This document shows positions 6,725 through 12,244 of a DNA stretch of 12,244 nucleotides, piece by piece; within the stretch, counting starts at the first letter, position 1; each line of letters opens with the position of its first letter. The notes under the pieces are model-generated. The model ran no database searches. It had not been told where the DNA came from and saw only the letters and a program-made list of their open reading frames with translations. The stretch is from the NCBI GenBank assembly GCA_964415785.1, contig CAYQBU010000121.1:1-12244 (forward strand), read 5' to 3'. Origin of the DNA: SLJM01 sp964415785 (lineage in GTDB: Bacteria; Myxococcota_A; Bradymonadia; Bradymonadales; Bradymonadaceae). Position numbers and translations under genes: made by a program.

Positions 6725-9487
6725 TCAAGGGATCTCGATGGAGGTGTTGTGCACGGTCTGGTTGTCCCAGAGGTCTCGGATAATGAGGTCTAGATCGAGG
6801 GTGTCGCCGCTGGCCGGTGGGCTGTTGAGCTCGATGATCCAATCGGTGATCGGGGGGGAGGACTGGTCATCGAAGTGAAAATCGGAGATGGAGGCCAGGG
6901 CATTTCCGTTGGCAGTGATCTCGGCGTCGGCGAAGAGCAGGTCGTCGGGATCGACGGGGATCGGCGCGCCCGAGGGAGTGTGGGGGTGATGCATGCGGTA
7001 GGAGCCCGATGGGACGGCGCGATCGTCGCCCTGGCGCTCGATGTCCAGGGCGTGGGCGGCGGGATAGGAGAGGCGAATGAGGAGGTGTTCTTCGTCCTCG
7101 TCGTAGATGGGATCGCCGAGTTCGATGAGATCGTCGCCGACGAGTTCAAAGGCCTCGGTGGTGGTCTGGTAGGGGGTGCGTTCGTCGGTGGTGTCGTCGA
7201 GGAAGTGGCCGTCGACGCGAAAGCGGTAGGTGCCCAGCGCAAAGTCCTGGCTCTCCTCCCAGTAGATGACCCATTCGGGGAGGTCGGCGTCGGTGTAGCG
7301 AAGGCGGGTGAGCATGGTGAAGGCGCGGTTGGTATAGGGCTGGCGGTTGGGGAGGAGGACCTCCTCGAAGTCGCCGTCGCCGTTTTGGCGCTCCAGGGTG
7401 ACTTGCGGTGTCTGGGGCGCTTCGGCGCCGGGATCGCCGCCGATCCAGGCGACCTCGATGGGTTGGCGTCGGGTGACCGTGGCCGGGGGCTCTTCGGTCA
7501 TGGTGCCCATATCGTCGGCGGCGGTGGCCTCCAGATCGAAGGGCTCGTCATTATAAGGGGTAAATTGGTCGGGGAAGGGAGGATCGAAGGCCAGGTCGAG
7601 TTCGTCGCCCTCCATGAGAGCGACGGCCTCCAGAGCGCGGGCGATCAGGTAGTCGCCCAGGTTGTGGCCCCAGGGGCTCATGCTCGCCTCGTAGCCCCCC
7701 TGGAGATAGGAGAAGGTGTAGTCCGGATAGTCGCCGGGGGCCTCGCCGTCGGGCAGCGACAGCCCGGGAAAGGGGGGCCGATCGCCCTGGAGGTTGGTGG
7801 GCAATAGATAGAGCAGGTGATCCTGGGCGTAGCCCCAGGTAAAGGCCTTGAGGGGGTCGATGCCGTATTGCATCTCCAGGTGTTTAAGGACCTGCCAGCC
7901 CAGGGGCATGGTGAGCTCGCCGGGCATGGTCAACAGGGTCAGATCGTTGAGGCGAAAGGCGCTGATCTGGCTCTTGTGGATCAGCGTCATGGGGCGGTGG
8001 TTGAGGAGTTGGTCAAAGCCGATGCAGCCGTAGTCGTCGGGTTCGCTGGGGCCGTTGTCACCGCCGAGTCCGCATTGGAAGCCGCCCTGGTAGTAGTCGC
8101 TGAATTGATCGTCTGGATAATCGAGGAGGTCGCGGTCGATGGGGAAGCGGTGGGTGTGGCCCTGGAGGCTCCAGTCGTCGGTGGTCTCCATGGTGGAGAT
8201 GGCGTCGAAGGAGCGCTCCACCAGGTGGTGGCCCAGATTGTCGTAGCGCTGGGTGTGGGAGTGGCCGTCCTGGTTTCCACGGGGGCCCATATTGCCGCCG
8301 TTTTGGTTGAAGTACATCACGGGGACATTGGCGTCGAAGGCGTCGCCCAGGGCGTATTCGAGCTGAGATTCGGCGCCGACGATGACGTCGTCGGTGGCGT
8401 AGTCGCCATCGTGGATGGTGCCGTGGGTGCCGAAGCTAAAGAGCAAGCTGCGAGGGCTGCCATCGGGGTGGTCGATGCGAAGCAAGAGGAGGCGGTTGTC
8501 GTCGAAGGGCGGGGTCTCGCCGCGGCGGTCGCGGGAGATGACGTCGTCGGTGTCAAAGGCCTCCACGATCTCCCAGCCCATCTGGGCGGGGCTCAGGTCG
8601 TCCAGGGCGTCCAGGGCGGCGGCGCTCAGGGAGTCGACGAGCCACAGGAAGGCCTGCTGGTGAAATTCGTCGGTGCCAAAGGAGCCCAGTCCGGGGCCGA
8701 CGGTGAGCTCGTCGGGGGGGATCTGCCAGTGACGGGCGGGGCCGGAGTGGGTGTGGGTGCCGGAGATGACGAGACTGGAGCGCCAGTCGGCGCCGGTTTC
8801 GGCCTGGAGGTTGCGGGCCACGGCTTCATGGATGGCCATCGTGGGAAAGATGATGGGGGCGCGCATGAAGAGGAGCTGGCGATCGCCGTCGTCGAGGGCG
8901 ACGGCGCGGGCGTCGAGGCCGTGCATCGTACCGTGGCTGGGACGCAGAGAGTCGGCGTAGCGGCCACCCTGACTGCTCATGCGGCTTCCGTAGCCGCCAA
9001 GGGAGAGGCCGACGGGAAAGTTCAAAAGAGCCTGGCCGATCCCGGCCTGGAATTCGCCGCCGCTGCCCTGGGGATGCTCGCCGGTGAGCTCGCCCACAAA
9101 GGGTCGGCATCGGCCGTGATCGGTGCATAGATGGTCGGAAGGGCAGTGTTGGTCGCCGGTGCAGGCCACCTGGCAGTGGTCGCGATCGCAATAGGCGCGC
9201 TCGGCAAAGGGGGCGCCGATATCGTCGAAGTGATCGGCGCAATTGCTCCACATGCTGGGGCGCGGGCACTCCGGAGAGGCGTGGCAGGAGCCGTCGAAGC
9301 AAAAGCCGTCGTCGCCGCAGTCCATCTGGTAGTCGCAGGGCTCGCCCTGATTTTCGGGGTCCTGATTGTTGGCGTTGGCCTGCCCGTTGTTGGGATCGTC
9401 CTGATTGTCGGGCTCCGAGCCCTCGTCGGAGGAACAGGCGCCGAGGGTCAGGGAGAGGGCCATCAAGGCAATAAATAGGAATCGCAT
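6725..9487 (-). CDS. Lipoprotein with neutral ceramidase-like domain, nucleophile apparently lost
   Basis: Predicted 920-residue lipoprotein: lipobox LGA-C18, an Asn/Gln/Asp-rich linker (19-50), two C-x5-C-x5-C-x4/5-C modules (C51-C68, C109-C127), a neutral/alkaline ceramidase-type domain (about 148-650) and a C-terminal beta-rich region. Family landmarks by eye: MHGLDARAV with H189, SGTHTHSGP with H245/H247, GTHGT (353-357), NGGNMGP (397-403), MPGELT with E524, and Y560. H189, H247, E524 and Y560 match the four zinc ligands known in the Pseudomonas enzyme. The nucleophilic Ser that follows H-x-T in active ceramidases is Ile358 here (codon 8414-8416). The family hydrolyses the N-acyl bond of ceramide; this member may be non-catalytic or act on another substrate. 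The ATG at 9487 gives a compact signal peptide but sits 12 bases from GGAG; a TTG two codons upstream is spaced better. The frame extends to an ATG at 9520 without a ribosome site. First gene of an operon with 6112-6723. Confidence 0.82.
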   Translation of the reverse strand: MRFLFIALMALSLTLGACSSDEGSEPDNQDDPNNGQANANNQDPENQGEPCDYQMDCGDDGFCFDGSCHASPECPRPSMWSNCADHFDDIGAPFAERAYCDRDHCQVACTGDQHCPSDHLCTDHGRCRPFVGELTGEHPQGSGGEFQAGIGQALLNFPVGLSLGGYGSRMSSQGGRYADSLRPSHGTMHGLDARAVALDDGDRQLLFMRAPIIFPTMAIHEAVARNLQAETGADWRSSLVISGTHTHSGPARHWQIPPDELTVGPGLGSFGTDEFHQQAFLWLVDSLSAAALDALDDLSPAQMGWEIVEAFDTDDVISRDRRGETPPFDDNRLLLLRIDHPDGSPRSLLFSFGTHGTIHDGDYATDDVIVGAESQLEYALGDAFDANVPVMYFNQNGGNMGPRGNQDGHSHTQRYDNLGHHLVERSFDAISTMETTDDWSLQGHTHRFPIDRDLLDYPDDQFSDYYQGGFQCGLGGDNGPSEPDDYGCIGFDQLLNHRPMTLIHKSQISAFRLNDLTLLTMPGELTMPLGWQVLKHLEMQYGIDPLKAFTWGYAQDHLLYLLPTNLQGDRPPFPGLSLPDGEAPGDYPDYTFSYLQGGYEASMSPWGHNLGDYLIARALEAVALMEGDELDLAFDPPFPDQFTPYNDEPFDLEATAADDMGTMTEEPPATVTRRQPIEVAWIGGDPGAEAPQTPQVTLERQNGDGDFEEVLLPNRQPYTNRAFTMLTRLRYTDADLPEWVIYWEESQDFALGTYRFRVDGHFLDDTTDERTPYQTTTEAFELVGDDLIELGDPIYDEDEEHLLIRLSYPAAHALDIERQGDDRAVPSGSYRMHHPHTPSGAPIPVDPDDLLFADAEITANGNALASISDFHFDDQSSPPITDWIIELNSPPASGDTLDLDLIIRDLWDNQTVHNTSIEIP

Positions 9488-9565
9488 CGTCAAAATAATC
9501 TCCGAAGATCGCCGCGCCATCGGGGCGTCTATGGGGTCGATGAATGAATGGTCATTTACCGTCCC

Positions 9566-9594
9566 ATGGTAGCGCCGATGGGGGATCGAACCAA
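9566..9594 (-). promoter_or_regulatory. Possible weak promoter of the ceramidase-like operon
   Basis: On the minus strand TTGGTT (9589-9594) and TACCAT (9566-9571) are separated by 17 bp, upstream of the ATG at 9487. Both hexamers match consensus only partly (three and four of six), so this is the best candidate in the interval, not a firm call. The region is shared with the divergent tRNA promoter. Confidence 0.3.
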
Positions 9595-9613
9595 GGGCAG
9601 CTTAAATTCTTTG

Positions 9614-9642
9614 TTGACAGGCCCATCAAGGGTGCCTATACA
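9614..9642 (+). promoter_or_regulatory. Promoter of the tRNA-Leu gene
   Basis: A perfect -35 box TTGACA (9614-9619) is followed after 17 bp by TATACA (9637-9642). The predicted start near 9649 leaves a roughly 31-nt 5' leader before the mature tRNA. In that leader TTGGCG (9653-9658) and CGCCAA (9667-9672) can form a hairpin just upstream of the RNase P cleavage point. Confidence 0.8.
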
Positions 9643-9679
9643 CCGGTTCGCGTTGGCGGCAAACGTCGCCAATGTAGGC

Positions 9680-9766
<87 letters not shown>

Positions 9767-9802
9767 CTGTACGGATGTCGGAAGACAGAAGTCAGAACAC
9801 GG

Positions 9803-9836
9803 AAAAAGACCCGGCTCTTAAGAGTCGGGTCTTTTT
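9803..9836. terminator. Bidirectional intrinsic terminator between tRNA-Leu and the stress-protein gene
   Basis: AAAAAGACCCG (9803-9813) is the exact inverse complement of CGGGTCTTTTT (9826-9836). Inside lie a G-U pair, a further CTC/GAG stem and a TTAA loop. The T-tract on one strand and A-tract on the other let it stop plus-strand transcription from the tRNA gene and minus-strand transcription from the universal stress protein gene ending at 9879. Confidence 0.9.
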
Positions 9837-9878
9837 GTGTTTGGGGGGGGAACTCGCTTTGGCTCGTGGACCGCTCCC

Positions 9879-10310
9879 TTACTTCACCACCATCACCGGA
9901 CACTTCGCCTCCTGCATCACCCGCCGGCTGACACTTCCCATGAGCACCGAGCTCACCGCCCCCAATCCTCGGCTGCCGATGACGATGAGATCCACGTCAT
10001 TCTTCCCGGCGTAGGCCACGATCTCGTCGGCCGGATCGCCGAGGGCGACCTCCACGCCGTGGGCGACCCCAACCTCTTCAAATCGCTGGGCCGTGGGGGC
10101 GACCACCTCCGCCGCTTTTTGTCGCAGCACGGACTTCACATCGAGCTCCGCCTTCAGCACCTGGCTCCGCGACGGCGCCTCATCGCTGACGTGAAAGAGA
10201 ACCACTTTCCTATCCCCGTCTTTGAGCTCCTTGACCAGTCCCAGCGCCGCCTCTGCGGCCTTGGTGGCGTAGTCGGAACCATCGATGGCGAGCAATATTG
10301 TCTTAAACAT
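9879..10310 (-). CDS. Universal stress protein, UspA family
   Basis: Predicted 143-residue cytoplasmic protein, full length for a single-domain Usp. The N-terminus MFKTILLAIDGSD is the standard first strand with the nucleotide-contacting Asp10. The C-terminal motif G112-x2-G115-x9-G125-S126 is the ATP-binding signature, followed by the last strand CPVMVVK. ATP-binding Usp proteins sense or buffer energy and membrane stress, often next to transporters. An AGGA site (10317-10320) six bases before the ATG fixes the start. It lies 71 bp downstream of the SulP transporter gene on the same strand with no terminator between, so the two probably share a transcript. A palindrome at 10347-10364 in the gap may adjust the ratio of the two products. 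Confidence 0.93.
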   Translation of the reverse strand: MFKTILLAIDGSDYATKAAEAALGLVKELKDGDRKVVLFHVSDEAPSRSQVLKAELDVKSVLRQKAAEVVAPTAQRFEEVGVAHGVEVALGDPADEIVAYAGKNDVDLIVIGSRGLGAVSSVLMGSVSRRVMQEAKCPVMVVK

Positions 10311-10346
10311 CGTACATCCTACATTCTAAGGGTGATTCAATGCGTC

Positions 10347-10364
10347 GGTGGGCTCGAGCCCACC
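10347..10364. repeat. 18-bp perfect palindrome in the transporter/stress-protein spacer
   Basis: GGTGGGCTCGAGCCCACC is fully self-complementary. A further TGGGCT at 10365-10370 repeats part of its arm, so alternative pairings are possible in RNA. No U-tract follows on either strand, so it is not an intrinsic terminator. It could be an mRNA-stabilising or processing hairpin between the two cistrons, or a protein-binding site. Confidence 0.5.
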
Positions 10365-10381
10365 TGGGCTAATGGCCTCGG

Positions 10382-11842
10382 TTAATGGCCCGATGGGGCG
10401 TCGACGCCCACTTCCTCGATGATCTTCTCGCTGGCGGCGTTCAGCCCGACCATCGTGATGTTCTTGCCCGCCTTCTTATACTTTTGGAGGATCTTGGCGA
10501 TCGCCGTCACCGCCGAGTGATCCCAGACATGGGAGTCCGAAAAGTCGATGATCACCCGATCGGGGTCGCTCATCACATCGAAGGCAGTCACGAATCGACG
10601 GGTAGAGGCAAAGAACAGTTGGCCCTTCACGGCGTATCGCTTCGTTCCGTCGGCCATGACCTTCTCCGCCATCGTGATCTTGGCGATCTTCCAGCCGAAG
10701 ATGATCGCGCTCAGGATCACGCCGACGGCCACGCCCTTGGCCAGATCATGGGTATAGACCACCACCGCCACGGTGACGACCATCACCACCGTATCCGGGA
10801 TGGGCACGCGGCGAATATTGGTGATCGATTGCCAGTCAAAGGTGCCCACAGAGACCATGATCATCACTCCCACCAGCGCCGCCATGGGGATCATCATCAC
10901 CACATCGCCCAGGGCGATGATCAAGAATATCAAGAACAGGCCCGCCACCAGCGACGACAGCCGACCCCGTCCCCCGGATTTGACGTTGATCACCGACTGA
11001 CCGATCATCGCGCACCCCGCCATCCCACCGAAGAATCCGGTGATCGTATTGGCGATGCCCTGCCCGCGCATCTCTTTGTTTTTGTCGCTCTCCGTATGCG
11101 TCATCTCATCGACGATGCTCGCCGTCAGCAGCGACTCCAACATCCCCACCAGTGCAAGCGTCATCGAATAGGGCAAGATGATCATCAAGGTCTGCCAGGA
11201 CAGCTCGATATCGGGCAGCGCAAAGATGGGCAAGGACTGCTCGATGTGGCCCATATCACCCACCGTCTGAACCCCAAAGCCCATGCCCACGCAAAGGGCC
11301 GTGACCACCACGATCGCCACCAGCGCCGAAGGCACGGCCTTCGTCAATCGCGGCAGGCCGTAAATGATCGCCAACGTTCCGGCGATCAACCCATAGACAA
11401 GCCATCCCTCGCCGACGAAATGCGGGATCTGCGCCATGAAGATCAAGATCGCCAACGCGTTCACAAAGCCCAGCATCACCGCATGGGGGATAAAGGAGAT
11501 AAACCTCCCCACCTTCAAGAACCCACAGATGATTTGAATGATCCCCGTCAGCACCGTGGCTGCGAGCAGATACTCCAACCCGTGGTTGGCCACCAGGGTG
11601 ATCATCAGCAGGGCCATCGCCCCCGTCGCCCCCGAGATCATCCCCGGACGCCCGCCCACAAAGGCGATCGTCACGGCGATGGAAAACGAGGCATATAGAC
11701 CCACCATTGGGTCGACGCCGGCGATGATGGAAAAGGCGATGGCCTCCGGAATCAGCGCCAGGGCAACGGTGATCCCCGCCAAAATATCGAGTCTTAAATT
11801 TGAGAACCAGGACTTTCTTATATCACTAACTTGTGGCAGCAA
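10382..11842 (-). CDS. SulP (SLC26) family inorganic anion transporter with STAS domain
   Basis: Predicted 486-residue inner-membrane transporter. The N-terminal signature IPEAIAFSIIAGVDPMVGLYAS, the GGRPGMISGATGAMA loop, many hydrophobic helices through about residue 380, and GQSVINVKSGGRGRL in the later helices are characteristic of SulP anion transporters (sulfate, bicarbonate or related anions). The cytoplasmic STAS domain (about 390-486) retains VIIDFSDSHVWDHS with Ser443 at the usual regulatory position. Similarity to Bacillus YbaR-type members is from memory; the substrate cannot be assigned. The start is TTG, not ATG: an in-frame stop lies six codons upstream, and AAAAAGG (11852-11858) sits nine bases away, so the true N-terminus is somewhat uncertain. 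It is followed by the Usp gene. Confidence 0.9.
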   Translation of the reverse strand: MLPQVSDIRKSWFSNLRLDILAGITVALALIPEAIAFSIIAGVDPMVGLYASFSIAVTIAFVGGRPGMISGATGAMALLMITLVANHGLEYLLAATVLTGIIQIICGFLKVGRFISFIPHAVMLGFVNALAILIFMAQIPHFVGEGWLVYGLIAGTLAIIYGLPRLTKAVPSALVAIVVVTALCVGMGFGVQTVGDMGHIEQSLPIFALPDIELSWQTLMIILPYSMTLALVGMLESLLTASIVDEMTHTESDKNKEMRGQGIANTITGFFGGMAGCAMIGQSVINVKSGGRGRLSSLVAGLFLIFLIIALGDVVMMIPMAALVGVMIMVSVGTFDWQSITNIRRVPIPDTVVMVVTVAVVVYTHDLAKGVAVGVILSAIIFGWKIAKITMAEKVMADGTKRYAVKGQLFFASTRRFVTAFDVMSDPDRVIIDFSDSHVWDHSAVTAIAKILQKYKKAGKNITMVGLNAASEKIIEEVGVDAPSGH

Positions 11843-12244
11843 ACCTTGAGGCCTTTTTCACTATTTGAGGCTAAACACTGAGCACCCACTGCTCTCGACT
11901 CGCCTGAAATCAGACACACTGGCGCCCAGAGGACACAGAACACCGGATGTTCAGGCGTTTGCGCCTCGACGACAGGGGGCAAGCCGTTAAATTGTCAGAT
12001 GGGCTGTTTCAGGACGGTACTTTGTAGATGGTGTAAATATTCACCGCGACAATCGGAGGGACCGACTCCCGACGGGCCGCCGCTGCCTACGCCATGGGAT
12101 CCCCGATGACAAGGACCTTTTTGGTTTCAAAGTGCCACCCCATGAGGCCCCGGCGCCTTCGATGAGCTTTAGAGGTTCACAATGCGACTGATCTTTGTGG
12201 TCGGCCGACCTCTTCGGTAGCTGCCAGTCTCGCTCACCGACGAG
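11843..12244. other. Right-hand region without a convincing gene
   Basis: These 402 bases precede the SulP start. I see no open frame above about 65 codons with a start and ribosome site. A stop-free plus-strand stretch (11991-12188, 66 codons) has no good start codon; a minus-strand one (11818-11994) overlaps the SulP start out of frame. Symmetric elements include AGGCG-TTTG-CGCCT (about 11954-11967) and GGTCGGCCGACC (12199-12210). No clear promoter was found for SulP. The region could be a long leader, a decayed insertion or the end of a neighbouring element. Confidence 0.4.

Noticed and set aside
7817..9130. Plus-strand open frame (437 codons) antisense to the ceramidase-like gene
   Set aside because: Val/Gly/Ala-rich shadow caused by third-position GC bias; the sense frame carries clear ceramidase family motifs.
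9488..9520. N-terminal extension of the ceramidase-like lipoprotein to the ATG at 9520
   Set aside because: No ribosome site precedes it, and the compact signal peptide from 9487 (or the TTG at 9493) fits a lipoprotein better.
10323..10328. TAGAAT on the minus strand as a -10 box for the Usp gene
   Set aside because: A start seven bases downstream would fall at about 10316, inside or past the ribosome site, and there is no -35 match at the right distance.
10385..11698. Plus-strand open frame (437 codons) antisense to the SulP gene
   Set aside because: His/Asp/Arg-rich translation of the reverse complement of membrane-helix codons; no plausible protein features.
11991..12188. Stop-free plus-strand stretch of 66 codons as a small gene
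   Set aside because: There is no upstream start codon with a ribosome site and no recognisable family; kept only as part of the description of the region.

Overview
This window looks like chromosomal DNA from a GC-rich, diderm, predatory or marine-type deltaproteobacterial lineage (Myxococcota/Bradymonadia-like). That is an inference from gene content: five predicted lipoproteins, several strongly Asp/Glu-rich; Ig-like 'choice-of-anchor D' plus PKD architecture; and disulfide-type Cys modules of the kind common in those genomes. No mobile element, CRISPR array or rRNA gene was recognised.

Layout, left to right. (1) 1-109: the 5' end of a minus-strand hotdog-fold gene. (2) 134-2383: a strong intrinsic terminator, a minus-strand multidomain lipoprotein gene, and its promoter. 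The promoter carries a perfect 21-bp palindrome over the predicted transcription start. (3) 2349-4693: a second terminator, a paralogous minus-strand lipoprotein of identical domain order, and its own sigma70-type promoter. The tandem paralogues are thus two separate transcription units. (4) 4832-6094: a plus-strand lipoprotein of 402 residues with 58 cysteines, built from C-x5-C-x5-C-x4/5-C modules, and its terminator. (5) 6112-9487: a minus-strand, translationally coupled pair. The first gene is a large lipoprotein with two of the same Cys modules fused to a neutral-ceramidase-like domain; the second is a small Cys-containing lipoprotein of unknown function. (6) 9614-9836: a tRNA-Leu gene with anticodon AAG, a near-consensus promoter and a bidirectional terminator. 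(7) 9879-11842: a minus-strand SulP anion transporter followed by a universal stress protein. (8) 11843-12244: about 400 nt with no convincing gene.

Functional reading: most of the window encodes secreted, lipid-anchored surface proteins (binding or adhesive Ig/PKD proteins, a Cys-rich repeat protein, a lipid-amidase-like protein). The right end is housekeeping or stress (tRNA, UspA, transporter). The points most worth a second look are the palindromic operator candidate, the missing nucleophile in the ceramidase-like protein, the Cys module shared by two neighbouring lipoproteins, and the A34-containing tRNA-Leu.
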